Below are positions 25,808 to 35,533 of a stretch of 64,000 nucleotides of DNA, one piece after another. This stretch comes from Desulfobacteraceae bacterium RAAP-1 (lineage in GTDB: Bacteria > Desulfobacterota > Desulfobacteria > Desulfobacterales > Desulfatirhabdiaceae). The notes beneath the pieces are model-generated. The model was not told the origin of the DNA, ran no database searches, and was given only the letters and a program-made list of their open reading frames with translations. Location of the stretch: NCBI GenBank assembly GCA_001443525.1, contig LKPX01000002.1, positions 1 to 64,000 on the forward strand, written 5' to 3'. Made by a program: the position numbers and the translations under genes. Positions within the stretch are counted from its first letter, which is position 1; every line of letters starts with the position of its first letter.

Positions 25808-26216
25808 GAAATCTCCTGATATTGCAATATTGATGCTCTCTTAAAAAGTCGAATATTGACGACTTCGTAAAAAGTTCGCAGGCAAGGCGCGCAAATCCGC
25901 AAGGAATGAAGCGTACTTGTGGTACGCTGCAATGACGAAGGATGCGGCGCAACGCAGCACGCGGACTTTTTACGAAGCCGTCAATATTCGCAATTCGATC
26001 ATACTGTTTGGGCAAGTGAGTGAATTCCGGCAATACGCCTTATATCCGTCAACCGCCCACTTGGCGACTGCTCTTCAGATATAACCATCCGTTGGTTGTA
26101 TATAACAGAATTTCCGTTTTACTGCAATCCAGTTTCAACCAGTTGAAGATGGCTTTATTCAATTAATGGTCTGGACAAGCAGGCGTATCCAGAAGCGGAG
26201 ATTTATTTTTTGGGGG
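25808..26216. other. Gene-free region upstream of the GtrA gene
   Basis: The first 180 bases are mostly repeat copy E (25828-25988), which begins only about 20 bases from the GtrA start codon. The rest up to 26216 shows no gene, tRNA or clear terminator. Confidence 0.5.
25828..25988 (+). repeat. Dispersed palindromic repeat, full-length copy E (reference copy)
   Basis: This is the most complete copy (161 bases). An outer left arm ATATTGATGCTCTCTTAAAA is followed by an inner arm (25851-25878) that is an inverted repeat of the right end (25961-25988), about 25 of 28 positions matching. Between them lie the GCAGGCAAGGCGCGCAAATC core, a hairpin GCGTAC-TTGTG-GTACGC and a GATGCGGCGCAACGCAGC segment. 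No coding capacity is seen, which fits a MITE or REP-like element. Confidence 0.9.
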
Positions 26217-26801
26217 TCATAACGGGCGCTGACGATTGCCGTTTTCGGGAAGGATATATATCAGACCGGTACGTTCGATTCGGCGATAGAGAATTTTCAT
26301 CAGGATAACCCCCAGTATGGATGCCATGAGTGAATTGTTGATGAAAATAACAGTGAATAACACTTTAAACGGCATGAGCCCGAGAAGCTGCACTCCGAAA
26401 GCAATGATCAGCGCGCAGAAAAAACCGGACACCACCGACACCAGGACGAAGATTCCTGTCTGTCTGAGATTCATAACCACCGCATCCTTGACCAGGATAT
26501 GCCAAAGCCTGTAGGCGATATAAGATGCAAAGAAATTACCCGCAAACCCGAAAGCGCTGGCAGGAGAAAGTGTACCGAAAAAATCGGCGATCAGGTTGCC
26601 AATAGCAGATCCCCAGGCGGCTGCCGGACCAAAGAGAACACCGAAAAAAACCGGTATTACGTTGCCCGGTCTTAATTCCGTCAGACCGGGAATAATCGGT
26701 ATGGCCTTAAACGGAATGAGCATCCCGGCATAAACGGCTGCTGTCAAGGCAACGATAACAATCTGCCGTGTGCTTTTCCAGACGGTGAAAATTTCTTTCA
26801 T
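26217..26801 (-). CDS. ECF-type transporter S component (QueT-like)
   Basis: This 194-residue protein has about six membrane segments. The region after TM1 (ELRPGNVIPVFFGVLFGPAAAWG, then AIGNLIADFFG) matches the QueT-like group of energy-coupling-factor substrate-binding (S) components. S components bind a vitamin or precursor and work with shared EcfA/EcfT subunits, none of which is adjacent. It follows the NtrC-type regulator by 27 bases on the same strand and ends a long operon. The substrate (queuosine precursor or other) cannot be read from sequence. Confidence 0.75.
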   Translation of the reverse strand: MKEIFTVWKSTRQIVIVALTAAVYAGMLIPFKAIPIIPGLTELRPGNVIPVFFGVLFGPAAAWGSAIGNLIADFFGTLSPASAFGFAGNFFASYIAYRLWHILVKDAVVMNLRQTGIFVLVSVVSGFFCALIIAFGVQLLGLMPFKVLFTVIFINNSLMASILGVILMKILYRRIERTGLIYILPENGNRQRPL

Positions 26802-26828
26802 ATCGCAAACACCTCCAATCTAAAGGAT

Positions 26829-28247
26829 TTATTTTTTGATGGACAGTTTATCCAGTCGATAGCGAAGTGATCTGATATTGATTTCAAGGAGTTCTGCGGC
26901 GCGAGCCTTGTCGCCTCTGGCAAATTCAAGGGCTTTTTCGATATAGGCTTTTTCAATTTCGTCCAGAATGCTGTCGAGAGAAACGCCATTTTCAACATCC
27001 TGCAAATCGAAGCGTCTGTTTTTGAATCCCTCGATCCAGCGGCGCTTGTGAACCTGTTTGTGAATGGAGATCGCCAGGCTTTCGGGCAGGATGATATTGG
27101 TGTTCGACAGGGCGACGCTGCGTTCGATCAGGTTTTCAAGTTCACGGATATTTCCGGGAAAATCATATTTATTCAAAAGATCAATGGCGTAAGACGACAG
27201 CTTGACAATTTCCTTGCCCATTTCCTTTGAATATTTTTCCAGAAAATGATGGGCCAGAAGCCGGATGTCTTCCTTGCGCTCCCTGAGCGCCGGCATGTGG
27301 ATGCCGATGACATTGAGCCGGTAAAACAGGTCTTCACGAAAACGGCCGGCGATCACTTCTTCTTCTAGCGATTTATTGGTAGCGGCCACAATGCGGACAT
27401 CCACCTTGACATCATCGCTGCCGCCCACCGGTTTAAAAGCTTTCTCCTGAACCACCCTGAGCAGCTTTACCTGAATCGGCTGGCTCAGTTCTCCGATTTC
27501 GTCTAAAAAAACAGTGCCTTTGTCCGCAATTTCAAAAAGGCCTTTTTTATCCTGCTGAGCGCCGGTGAACGCACCTTTTTTATATCCCAGAAGTTCACTT
27601 TCGATCAGTGTTTCTGGAATGCCTCCGCAATTGACGATGACAAAAGGCTTGTCGCTGCGACAGCTTTCATAATGAATGGCTCTGGCGACCAGTTCTTTAC
27701 CTGTGCCACTTTCACCGGTGATGAGAATATTGGTAGTGGTTTTAGCTACCTGACGGATTAAATCGTAAACCTGAAGCATCCTGGAAGAATTACCGATAAT
27801 CTTCCCGAAATGCAGGGTTTTTTTCAGGGCGCTTTCCAGACTCTTCTTTTCGTTTTCCACCGTCTTAAGGGTAATAGCGCTGGCGATGGTCTCTTTGAGT
27901 TCTCGATTGTCAAATGGTTTAGGGACAAAATCAAAAGCCCCTTCATTCATAGACGCCACAGCAGTTTCTGTGGTGGTATAGGCGGAAATCATGATTACCG
28001 GCGGTGGAGCAGCGAGTTTTCTGGCGGCTTTCAGTACCTCGATCCCAGAAATATCTCCGAGGCGAATATCACAGATCACGAGATCATAAGGGACGGCTTC
28101 AAGAAGCTTGATAGCGGCGGCCCCGCTTTCAGAGCAGGTAACCTGATAGCCTGATTTAATCAGCATGTATTCCAGAAACTCACGCATGCTGAGTTCATCA
28201 TCTACGACCAGAATGTGCGGATGGGAAGAAGGCATGGGCTGCTGCAC
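26829..28247 (-). CDS. NtrC/PilR-type sigma-54 response regulator without adjacent kinase
   Basis: The 472-residue protein has a receiver domain with D60 (LVICDIRLG), an AAA+ domain with GESGTGKE, the GAFTGA loop (preceded by [12 protein letters not shown] rather than the usual [11 protein letters not shown]) and a Fis-type helix-turn-helix ([18 protein letters not shown]). The overall pattern is closest to PilR. The listed start is GTG; an ATG at 28235 is an alternative. It is 43 bases downstream of pyrC, with no histidine kinase beside it, so its kinase is encoded elsewhere. Confidence 0.9.
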   Translation of the reverse strand: MQQPMPSSHPHILVVDDELSMREFLEYMLIKSGYQVTCSESGAAAIKLLEAVPYDLVICDIRLGDISGIEVLKAARKLAAPPPVIMISAYTTTETAVASMNEGAFDFVPKPFDNRELKETIASAITLKTVENEKKSLESALKKTLHFGKIIGNSSRMLQVYDLIRQVAKTTTNILITGESGTGKELVARAIHYESCRSDKPFVIVNCGGIPETLIESELLGYKKGAFTGAQQDKKGLFEIADKGTVFLDEIGELSQPIQVKLLRVVQEKAFKPVGGSDDVKVDVRIVAATNKSLEEEVIAGRFREDLFYRLNVIGIHMPALRERKEDIRLLAHHFLEKYSKEMGKEIVKLSSYAIDLLNKYDFPGNIRELENLIERSVALSNTNIILPESLAISIHKQVHKRRWIEGFKNRRFDLQDVENGVSLDSILDEIEKAYIEKALEFARGDKARAAELLEINIRSLRYRLDKLSIKK

Positions 28248-28290
28248 CGTCTCTATGGCCGAAAAGCAAGTTTCCGGAAGATATGATAGG

Positions 28291-29574
28291 TCATGTCATC
28301 TCGTCGAAAACAACTTTGCCGCCGACCATCGTCAGCATCGCTTTTCCTTTGAGCACCCAGTCATCAAACGGCGTATTGCGACTCATGGATCTGAACTGAC
28401 GGGCATCCACGGTCCACGCCCTTTCCGGGGAAAATACGGTAATATCCGCCGGAACGCCGACAGACAGCGTTGATGTCAGTCCTAAAATCCGTGCAGGATT
28501 GCTGGACATCTTTTCGACAAGGCCGGTCATGGACAATACACCGGATGCCACCAGTCTCAACCCCAGCGCCAGGGATGTTTCCAGACCAATGACGCCGTTT
28601 GCCGCATGATCGAATTCCACTGCCTTTTCAACTGGAGAATGCGGCGCATGATCTGTGGCAATGACATCGATCGTACCATCCGCAAGCCCTTCGCAGACGG
28701 CATTCACATCCTTTTGCGTACGCAGCGGCGGATTCATTTTGGCGTGCGTGTTATATGCGCCCACAGCCTCTTCGGTAAGGGTGAAATAATGCGGCGCCGT
28801 TTCCGCCGTCACCGGAATGCCGTTGCGTTTGGCTTCCCGGATAGCCCGTACGGATTCAAAGGTGCTGACATGGGCGATATGAAGCCTGGCGCCGGTCAAC
28901 TCGCTTAAGGCGATATCACGGAGCACCATCAGGGTTTCAGCAATATTGGGGATTCCGGAAAGCCCCAGCCGTGTGGCGGTTTCACCTTCGTTCATACATC
29001 CACCAGACGCCAATTCCAAATCTTCACAGTGTGAGATGATCAGAAGCCCGATACCCGTAGCATATTCCATAGCCCGCCGCATCATCAAACTGCTGCGGAC
29101 CGGCATGCCGTCATCGGTAACGGCGATTGCTCCGGCGGCCTTCAATTCGGCGAATTCGCTCAGTGATTTTCCTTCCAGGGATTTGCTGACAGCGCCGACA
29201 GGATACACCCGAACCCCGCAGGCTTCGGCGGCCCTGGACAGAATGAAGCGGGTGACCTGCGCATTATCGTTGACCGGGCAGGTATTGGGCATGGTGCAGA
29301 CGGCGGCAAAACCGCCGGCAGCCGCAGCGCTGCATCCTGTGGCGATGGTTTCCTTGTATTCCTGGCCGGGTTCCCGAAAATGGACGTGCATGTCAATTAA
29401 TCCAGGCGTTGCGATACATCCCGCAGCATCATACACGATAACTGCCGAATCCAATGGCAATATAACGCCGGGCGGCTGAATATCTGCAATAACACCGTTA
29501 TCCACCCGGATATCCATCAAAGCGTCCATTTTCCCCGGATCGATGACCCGTGCGCCCTTGATCAGTATCTGCAT
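28291..29574 (-). CDS. pyrC: Dihydroorotase (class I)
   Basis: The 427-residue amidohydrolase has the zinc-binding IDMHVHFREPG motif, further metal ligands in SHCED and HIAHVST, and ATDHAPH near residue 300. It cyclises carbamoyl-aspartate to dihydroorotate in pyrimidine synthesis. The ATG at 29574, eight bases after AGGAGG, is preferred over an in-frame GTG at 29583. The gene follows pyrB with a one-base gap, and metal ligands are intact, so it is likely catalytically active rather than the inactive PyrC-like partner found with some pyrB genes. Confidence 0.95.
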   Translation of the reverse strand: MQILIKGARVIDPGKMDALMDIRVDNGVIADIQPPGVILPLDSAVIVYDAAGCIATPGLIDMHVHFREPGQEYKETIATGCSAAAAGGFAAVCTMPNTCPVNDNAQVTRFILSRAAEACGVRVYPVGAVSKSLEGKSLSEFAELKAAGAIAVTDDGMPVRSSLMMRRAMEYATGIGLLIISHCEDLELASGGCMNEGETATRLGLSGIPNIAETLMVLRDIALSELTGARLHIAHVSTFESVRAIREAKRNGIPVTAETAPHYFTLTEEAVGAYNTHAKMNPPLRTQKDVNAVCEGLADGTIDVIATDHAPHSPVEKAVEFDHAANGVIGLETSLALGLRLVASGVLSMTGLVEKMSSNPARILGLTSTLSVGVPADITVFSPERAWTVDARQFRSMSRNTPFDDWVLKGKAMLTMVGGKVVFDEMT

Positions 29575-29575
29575 A

Positions 29576-30502
29576 TTACGCACCTCCTGTCACCAGATAT
29601 AAAATCGCCATGCGGACGGCAATGCCGCTGGTGACCTGATCCAGAATGATCGAATGCGGTCCGTCCGCCACCTCCGGAGATATTTCAAGGCCGCGATTGA
29701 TCGGGCCGGGATGCATGATCAAGACATCGGATTTGGCGTATGCCATCATTTCCCGGTTCAGACCATACAGCCGGGAATATTCACGTTCGGAAGGGAAAAA
29801 GAAGCCGGACTGGCGCTCTTTCTGAATCCGGAGCATCATGATGACATCCGCGTCTGCAACGGCTTCCTTCATTTGATGCGTGACATGCACCCCGTATGAT
29901 GACGCCATTCCTTTGGGAATCAGTGTCGGAGGCGCGCATACCGTAACATGGGCGCCCATTTTGGAAAACCCCACACAATTGGAACGGGCGACCCGGCTGT
30001 GCGTGATGTCACCGATAATGGAAATACGAAGCCCCTTCAGCTTTCCCCTGTGCTCCCGGACGGTCAGCATATCCAGAAGCGATTGAGAGGGATGGGCGTG
30101 CATGCCGTCCCCTGCATTGACGATGGAAGCCTTGAGGGATTTCGCCAGAATGTACGGCGCTCCGGAAGATGAATGCCGCAGCACAATGATGTCCGGTTTC
30201 ATGGCCTCAAGGTTGCGGGCTGTATCCAGAAGCGTCTCTCCCTTCACCATGCTGCTGGTGCTTCCGGAAAGCGATATACTGTCTGCACTGAGGCGTTTGG
30301 CGGCAATATCAAAAGACGTACGGGTTCGGGTGCTGGGTTCATAAAAAAAAAGAATCACGGTTTTTCCCCGAAGCGTCGGAACCTTTTTGACGGGCCTTTC
30401 GGAAATTTCCTTCATTCTTTCAGCCGTATCGAGAATCAGGGACATTTCTTCAACAGACAGGGATGTCATATCCAGAATGTCTTTTTTCGTAAATGCTTGC
30501 AT
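29576..30502 (-). CDS. pyrB: Aspartate carbamoyltransferase catalytic subunit
   Basis: From the ATG at 30502 this is a 308-residue transcarbamylase with the carbamoyl-phosphate loop [19 protein letters not shown], the 80s-type Ser/Lys loop (VKGETLLDT) and the HPGPINRG segment. It makes carbamoyl-aspartate from aspartate and carbamoyl phosphate. The frame extends upstream into lepB, but the chosen start sits 22 bases after the lepB stop with GGGGGA upstream. No pyrI regulatory gene is adjacent. It is paired with pyrC downstream. Confidence 0.95.
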   Translation of the reverse strand: MQAFTKKDILDMTSLSVEEMSLILDTAERMKEISERPVKKVPTLRGKTVILFFYEPSTRTRTSFDIAAKRLSADSISLSGSTSSMVKGETLLDTARNLEAMKPDIIVLRHSSSGAPYILAKSLKASIVNAGDGMHAHPSQSLLDMLTVREHRGKLKGLRISIIGDITHSRVARSNCVGFSKMGAHVTVCAPPTLIPKGMASSYGVHVTHQMKEAVADADVIMMLRIQKERQSGFFFPSEREYSRLYGLNREMMAYAKSDVLIMHPGPINRGLEISPEVADGPHSIILDQVTSGIAVRMAILYLVTGGA

Positions 30503-30524
30503 ATTCCACCATCCCCCGGATGCG

Positions 30525-31169
30525 TCAGTGCAGCAGCCGCCCGATTCTTTTCCAGCGGACATCGAAATTGTCTTTATCCCACGACCAGTAGATAATAAAG
30601 GCTTTCCCCTTGACGGCTTTCAGGTTGACGAACCCCCAAAACCGGCTGTCATAGCTGTGGTCCCGGTTATCCCCCATGACAAACAAAGAATGCGGCGGCA
30701 CGGTCACCGGCCCGTAATTATCTCTGGGCTCTATGCTCCCGGGAATAATGTTTGGGTCGCTGTGAACGATATAAGGGCCATCCTGAAGAGCGCCATTGAC
30801 AAATACCTGCTTATTGCGAACTTCCACCACATTTCCGGCGATACCGACCACACGCTTGATGAAATCCTTGCTGGGATCTTCCGGAAATTCAAACACCACA
30901 ATGTCTCCGCGCTTGGGATTGGTTACAGGAATCAGCGTGGTATCGAAATAGGGCAGTTTAACTCCATAGATAAATTTGTTGACCAGGATGTGATCGCCGA
31001 TCTGAAGCGTTTCTTTCATGGAACCGGAGGGTATTTTAAATGCCTGAACAATAAACGTACGAATAAAAAGCGCCAGAATAACGGCGACGACGATGGCTTC
31101 GATATTTTCCCGAAGGCGGCTTTTGCCCATGGGAACAGCGTCTTTTGAGGAAACAGCAGCGGATTTCAA
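30525..31169 (-). CDS. lepB: Signal peptidase I
   Basis: The 214-residue protein has one N-terminal membrane anchor (about residues 23-42) and the type I signal peptidase boxes: IPSGSM with catalytic Ser50, FIKRVVG with catalytic Lys105, and [14 protein letters not shown] near the end. It cleaves signal peptides on the periplasmic face of the inner membrane. The start appears to be TTG, which places about 18 residues before LRENIEAI as in relatives; an internal ATG at 31130 is the alternative. It sits between pgpA and pyrB in the housekeeping operon. Confidence 0.93.
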   Translation of the reverse strand: MKSAAVSSKDAVPMGKSRLRENIEAIVVAVILALFIRTFIVQAFKIPSGSMKETLQIGDHILVNKFIYGVKLPYFDTTLIPVTNPKRGDIVVFEFPEDPSKDFIKRVVGIAGNVVEVRNKQVFVNGALQDGPYIVHSDPNIIPGSIEPRDNYGPVTVPPHSLFVMGDNRDHSYDSRFWGFVNLKAVKGKAFIIYWSWDKDNFDVRWKRIGRLLH

Positions 31170-31215
31170 TGAATAACCATTACCTTAAGTAAATATTAAG
31201 TGTATTGCGCCCTGA

Positions 31216-31719
31216 TCATCCTGCCATCCAGGACGTCAGCAGCAGCGCCTTCAATAATAGATTGCCGGCAATTCCCGCAGCGACATCATCCAGTACGATG
31301 CCGGCGCCGCCCGGAAGGGTTCTCTCGAGATACCGTATGGGAAACGGCTTGAGGATATCCAGAACCCGGAAAATCAAAAAACCCGCCAACGCTGTTTTTA
31401 TCGTGAAAGGCATGCCTGTGAGCGTTATCATCATCCCCGCAAATTCATCGATAACAACACAGCCGGGATCTTTTTGGCCCAGAAGTTTTTCGGCAAGCTC
31501 GGCGGCCCAGATCGCCAAAACAACAAATGCCATCAGCAGGATGACGGAAAATGACATCGGAAAAAGAGACAATATCCAGCAGGGAAACAGCGCTGCCATC
31601 GAACCGGTGGTTCCGGGTATCACCGGTGAATTTCCAGACATGGCGCCGGTTGCCAGAAACATGACGACGGCATTCCGGTCTATCCGGCTTATCCGGTTTT
31701 TGAGGCTTTGCAGGTTCAT
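31216..31719 (-). CDS. pgpA: Phosphatidylglycerophosphatase A
   Basis: This ~167-residue membrane protein has the PgpA family segments GTTGSMAALFP, VVIDEFAGMMIT (acidic catalytic region), FRVLDILKPFPI and GIVLDDVAAGI, plus several membrane helices. It dephosphorylates phosphatidylglycerol phosphate to phosphatidylglycerol. Its ATG overlaps the hisF stop (ATGA), so translation is coupled to hisF, an unrelated pathway gene, as often happens in compact housekeeping operons. Confidence 0.93.
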   Translation of the reverse strand: MNLQSLKNRISRIDRNAVVMFLATGAMSGNSPVIPGTTGSMAALFPCWILSLFPMSFSVILLMAFVVLAIWAAELAEKLLGQKDPGCVVIDEFAGMMITLTGMPFTIKTALAGFLIFRVLDILKPFPIRYLERTLPGGAGIVLDDVAAGIAGNLLLKALLLTSWMAG

Positions 31720-32498
31720 CACCAGGTGGTCCGGACTTTGACGCCGTTTGAATGTAAAAACGATTTGATCTCTGAAATGGAATACGCACCGTAGTGCACC
31801 ATAGACGCTACCAGAGCGGCATCCGCGCGCCCCCGCGTGAGCACATCCAGGAGATGTTCAGGTTTTCCCGCGCCTCCGGAAGCAATAACCGGAATGGAAA
31901 CATTCGATGAAATCAGCGATGTCAGCGAAATTTCATAACCATCCTGTGTACCGTCCGCATCTATGGAATTAAGACATATCTCGCCTGCCCCCAGGGACTC
32001 GGCTCTCTGCGCCCACTCCAGAGCATCCATGCCCATCGGCCGTCTGCCGCCGTTAATGACCATTTCGTAACCGGATGGAATTTCGGGACGTTTTCCCACA
32101 AACTTGACATCCATCCCCAGCACCACGCACTGGTTACCAAAAGCCCTGGCGCCTTGCGAAATCAAATCCGGGTTTAAAATGGCCGCTGAATTCACGCTGA
32201 TTTTTTCGGCGCCCGCCAGCAGCACGGCCCGCATGTCTTCCACGGTGCGAATGCCGCCGCCCACAGAAAAAGGAATAAAAATGGTTTCCGCCACCCGGCG
32301 CACCACATCGAGCATGATACCGCGTTTATCGCTGGATGCGGTGATATCATAAAACACAATTTCATCGGCGCCGTTTTCATAATAAAATCTGGCCATTTCC
32401 ACCGGGTCGCCGATATCTATGTTGCCTTTGAACTGAACGCCCTTGGTGGTCTTCCCGTTGCGGACATCCAGACAGGGAATGATGCGTTTACTGAGCAT
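31719..32498 (-). CDS. hisF: Imidazole glycerol phosphate synthase, cyclase subunit
   Basis: The 259-residue (beta/alpha)8 protein has the HisF start [22 protein letters not shown] with the catalytic Asp11-type residue, then VGGGIRT and the phosphate-binding [10 protein letters not shown] near residue 225. With HisH it converts PRFAR and ammonia to imidazole glycerol phosphate and AICAR. It follows hisH by 12 bases. The rest of the his pathway is not in the window. Confidence 0.97.
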   Translation of the reverse strand: MLSKRIIPCLDVRNGKTTKGVQFKGNIDIGDPVEMARFYYENGADEIVFYDITASSDKRGIMLDVVRRVAETIFIPFSVGGGIRTVEDMRAVLLAGAEKISVNSAAILNPDLISQGARAFGNQCVVLGMDVKFVGKRPEIPSGYEMVINGGRRPMGMDALEWAQRAESLGAGEICLNSIDADGTQDGYEISLTSLISSNVSIPVIASGGAGKPEHLLDVLTRGRADAALVASMVHYGAYSISEIKSFLHSNGVKVRTTW

Positions 32499-32510
32499 GG
32501 AAGCGTTTCC

Positions 32511-33143
32511 TCATCTATTAGGCGTCCAGTGGCAGAAATTGTCTAAAAGATTCAACCCGGGATGTCCGCTTTTTTCAGGATGGAACTGGGTTGCAATAAT
32601 ATTGCGGTATCCAATCACGGAGGCAAATTCAATGCCGTAACGGGTTTTGCCCACGATGTGATCTGCATGCAGCGGGTCGGGATAATACCCATGAACAAAA
32701 TAAAATTCATCGGATGGTTTCAGCCCGGCCAGAACAGGATGTTCCTGTTGAAGCTCAATCCGGTTCCAGCCCATATGCGGAATTTTAAGACGAGCGCCGT
32801 CCGCATCGCGGATATCCGGTGAAAACGCGCGCACAGTCCCCGGAACCAGCCCCACACATGGGGTTTCATTCTCCTCACTGTATTTCATGATGATCTGGGT
32901 GCCGAGACATATGCCTAAAATGGGTATTCCCCGCTGAAATGCGTCGTGAAGAGCGATATCCATTCCCAGTTGTTTCAAACTGGTCATAGCGGAACCCGCC
33001 GCACCAACCCCCGGAAATATAATCCGCTCCGCCGCCAGCACCTGCCGGGCATCCCGCGTCACGACGTTCTCATACCCCAGATACGTGACGGCGCGGGCCA
33101 CACTGGTCAGATTTCCGGCGTCATAATCAATAATGGCTATCAT
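32511..33143 (-). CDS. hisH: Imidazole glycerol phosphate synthase, glutaminase subunit
   Basis: This 210-residue class I glutamine amidotransferase has the start IAIIDYDAGNLTSVARA, oxyanion region PGVGAAG, nucleophile Cys in LGICLGTQ, and the His/Glu pair in ATQFHPEKSG. It supplies ammonia to HisF, encoded 12 bases downstream. It is 15 bases after mazG in the same operon. Confidence 0.97.
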   Translation of the reverse strand: MIAIIDYDAGNLTSVARAVTYLGYENVVTRDARQVLAAERIIFPGVGAAGSAMTSLKQLGMDIALHDAFQRGIPILGICLGTQIIMKYSEENETPCVGLVPGTVRAFSPDIRDADGARLKIPHMGWNRIELQQEHPVLAGLKPSDEFYFVHGYYPDPLHADHIVGKTRYGIEFASVIGYRNIIATQFHPEKSGHPGLNLLDNFCHWTPNR

Positions 33144-33158
33144 AGAGACTCCTCAGAG

Positions 33159-34004
33159 TTATCCGATGGACGACTTGGCGTTTTCCCAGAGTCTGTTAAA
33201 GTCGTCATGCGATACGGATTCGAGGGGAACACCGTCCTGCAAGGCAGCGGCTTCCATATGCCTGAAACGCTTTTCAAATTTCCGGATGGCATCCGCCAGG
33301 GAGGTTTCCGGATGAATGCGGGCAAATCGGGCGACATTCACCAGCGTAAAAAGGAGATCGCCAAATTCCAGAGAAAGATTTTCGCGTTCAGCCGCATCCG
33401 AACCAGACGCAGTGGTTTCAATCTTGCGGACTTCAGCCTTGAATTCCGCCCATTCTTCCTCGACTTTCTCCATAACCCCCGAAAGCGATGTCCAGTCAAA
33501 ACCCGTGCGTGCCGCGCGCTCCGAAATCCGATACGCCCGCAACAGCGCCGGAAGGCCGGTTGGAACGGAATCAAGAATACCGGCCGGCGCCCCCGTATCG
33601 CTCGAAGATTTCTTTTCGGCGGTTTTAATGCGATGCCATTGCCGGCGGACATCTTCACTGGTAGCCGCGGTGGCTTCACCAAAGACATGCGGATGCCGTC
33701 GAATCATTTTCTGAAGGTTCAACCGCGCAGCGTCCTGTATATCGAACTGGCCGGAATCATGAAATATATCGGCAATAAACAGAAGCTGAAACAGCACATC
33801 TCCCAGCTCTTCGCAGACATCTTCAGGGCTTTTGGAACCGATGGCATCCACCAGTTCGTACATTTCTTCGATCAGATATACCGACAGGGTTGCGGGTGTC
33901 TGTTTTTTATCCCAGGGGCACCCGTTTTCTCCGCGAAGCCGCTGAATCAACTGCATCAACGCGGATATATCCTTCAACTCCGATGTTACAGGGGAAGATT
34001 CCAA
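33159..34004 (-). CDS. mazG: Nucleoside triphosphate pyrophosphohydrolase MazG
   Basis: The ~281-residue protein has two MazG domains. The first begins LMQLIQRLRGENGCPWD and has EEMYELVDAI then EELGDVLFQ, the E-x-x-E/E-x-x-D metal-binding pattern. The second has a matching EFGDLLFTLVNVAR. It hydrolyses NTPs/dNTPs to NMPs for house-cleaning. The apparent start is a TTG that overlaps the cvpA end by 19 bases; other TTG codons a little downstream are possible, but the ATG at 33956 would cut the conserved N-terminus. Confidence 0.92.
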   Translation of the reverse strand: MESSPVTSELKDISALMQLIQRLRGENGCPWDKKQTPATLSVYLIEEMYELVDAIGSKSPEDVCEELGDVLFQLLFIADIFHDSGQFDIQDAARLNLQKMIRRHPHVFGEATAATSEDVRRQWHRIKTAEKKSSSDTGAPAGILDSVPTGLPALLRAYRISERAARTGFDWTSLSGVMEKVEEEWAEFKAEVRKIETTASGSDAAERENLSLEFGDLLFTLVNVARFARIHPETSLADAIRKFEKRFRHMEAAALQDGVPLESVSHDDFNRLWENAKSSIG

Positions 34005-34513
34005 CTCTTTTTAAGTTCCGTAATTTTGCTTGAAAATTGCTGCTGCATGTCTTTAGAAACCAGTTGCGCCATGATTTCAGATACTCTTGCCACATGAGGC
34101 GCCAAAATCGAATCCTTGATCAGGGAAGCACCGCTGGGAAGAAACGCTGTCAGGATCATCAGGATGACCGATGCGATCAAAACGCCTTTGGCAACGCCGA
34201 ACACCACACCGCAAAACCGGTCCACCCATCCCAGAAAAGCGATATTCAGCAGATATTTGATAATAACGCCGACAATGCTGACAGCGACAAACACACCGCA
34301 GAACAGCAGCAGAAAACTGACGATGTTTAAATACGCCGTGTTGGGTATCCACACGCCTAACGGTCTGGCGATATCCAGATAATAGGTGTATCCGGCATAG
34401 AATCCCCCCAGCACCCCAATAATCGAGGACAGCTCTTTAACCAGCCCTCTGAAAAAACCTCTGATCAGGCAGTACCCTAAAATGATCGTAATAACCGTAT
34501 CCAGTGGATTCAT
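33986..34513 (-). CDS. CvpA-family membrane protein
   Basis: The 175-residue protein has four membrane segments beginning MNPLDTVITIILGYCLIRGFFRGLVKEL, the hallmark of CvpA-like proteins. CvpA family proteins are linked to colicin V production and envelope homeostasis; the biochemical role is not known. It heads the mazG-hisHF-pgpA-lepB-pyrBC run, with a 174-base gap upstream that probably holds a promoter. Confidence 0.88.
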   Translation of the reverse strand: MNPLDTVITIILGYCLIRGFFRGLVKELSSIIGVLGGFYAGYTYYLDIARPLGVWIPNTAYLNIVSFLLLFCGVFVAVSIVGVIIKYLLNIAFLGWVDRFCGVVFGVAKGVLIASVILMILTAFLPSGASLIKDSILAPHVARVSEIMAQLVSKDMQQQFSSKITELKKSWNLPL

Positions 34514-34687
34514 GGGGAACCTTTTATCACGTTTGAGTTTAGCGGCTCACTCCGGATATATCAGGAGGTGCCCAATATCAATTTAATCTCTTACTATATA
34601 TCACGGAACAGATGAGTCAAGGTTTTTTACATGAAGCCGCCTCCGGATGTTTTGAAGTTCTGGAAATACCGCATGCAAAGATATAAG

Positions 34688-35503
34688 TCATTCCTGCGGC
34701 ATACATCCTTCCGGGAGCAAAGCCGTTGTCTTTCCGGTGATGTCGTAGGCGATCAGTCCTATCCATTCCCGCACCGCTGTCCTGAGTACCCGGAGATGAT
34801 CTGAAAAATTGAAATCCACACGAAAAAGTCTGCCCGGAATGCTCAGATGATCCACCGGATAAGGTATCACCGGCCAGCCTGCCTTGCAGAAGATACCCAC
34901 AGCGCGCGGCATATGCCAGGCAGAGGTAATCAGCACCCATTTCTCGGAAGGACTGGGCCTTAACAGCGCTTTGCTCAGCGTTGCATTTTCATATGTATTT
35001 CTGGAACGACTTTCGAACAACACTCTGGAAAGATCGAGCCCTTGACTCAAAAACAAATGCCTGGCAACATCCGCTCCAGTGTCATTCCGATAGACCATGC
35101 TGCCGGTGCCGCCGGAATAGACCAGTCTGGCTTCTGGATATCGTCTGGCCAGTTCCAGAAACGCTGTCAGTCGCTCTGCGCTTTCCGTCAGTTCCGCCTG
35201 CTTCCAGTACGATGAAGCAAGCGTTTCTTCCGCCCCTCCCAGGACAATGATACCATCGATATGTTCCGGAAGCGGCGCGTTCGAAGGAAACTGCATCTCC
35301 AGCGGATACACGAGCCATTCCCCGACCGGAAACCATGCTGTCACTATCAGCAGAAACGCCAGACATTCCAGCCCCCATCGAGCAGTACCCCGCAAATGCC
35401 GCCAGAGCTTCCACCACGTCAGCAGCACCAGTATCACAAAGAGATTATCCGGCGATATGACAGCCCATATGAGCTTCGATGCCCAGAAAAATAAGGTATT
35501 CAT
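34688..35503 (-). CDS. YdcF/ElyC-like protein (DUF218)
   Basis: The 271-residue protein has two N-terminal membrane helices (about 3-20 and 35-55) and a DUF218 domain with IDGIIVLGGA, RLVYSGGTG and ESRSRNTYENA, the conserved motifs of the ElyC/SanA/YdcF group. Members act in envelope biogenesis, possibly lipid-carrier metabolism; exact chemistry is unsettled. It is 30 bases downstream of the diguanylate cyclase gene on the same strand. Confidence 0.88.
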   Translation of the reverse strand: MNTLFFWASKLIWAVISPDNLFVILVLLTWWKLWRHLRGTARWGLECLAFLLIVTAWFPVGEWLVYPLEMQFPSNAPLPEHIDGIIVLGGAEETLASSYWKQAELTESAERLTAFLELARRYPEARLVYSGGTGSMVYRNDTGADVARHLFLSQGLDLSRVLFESRSRNTYENATLSKALLRPSPSEKWVLITSAWHMPRAVGIFCKAGWPVIPYPVDHLSIPGRLFRVDFNFSDHLRVLRTAVREWIGLIAYDITGKTTALLPEGCMPQE

Positions 35504-35533
35504 TGATTTTTCCTGACGGCAATGGTTTTGAAT

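Noticed and set aside
10687-25988. CRISPR array from the repeated sequences
   Set aside because: The repeats are long, kilobases apart, in both orientations and without regular spacers or cas genes.
25179-26033. 284-codon minus-strand frame spanning the GtrA region
   Set aside because: It runs through two copies of the dispersed repeat and over the GtrA gene in another frame; composition is Cys/His/Ser-rich without any domain.
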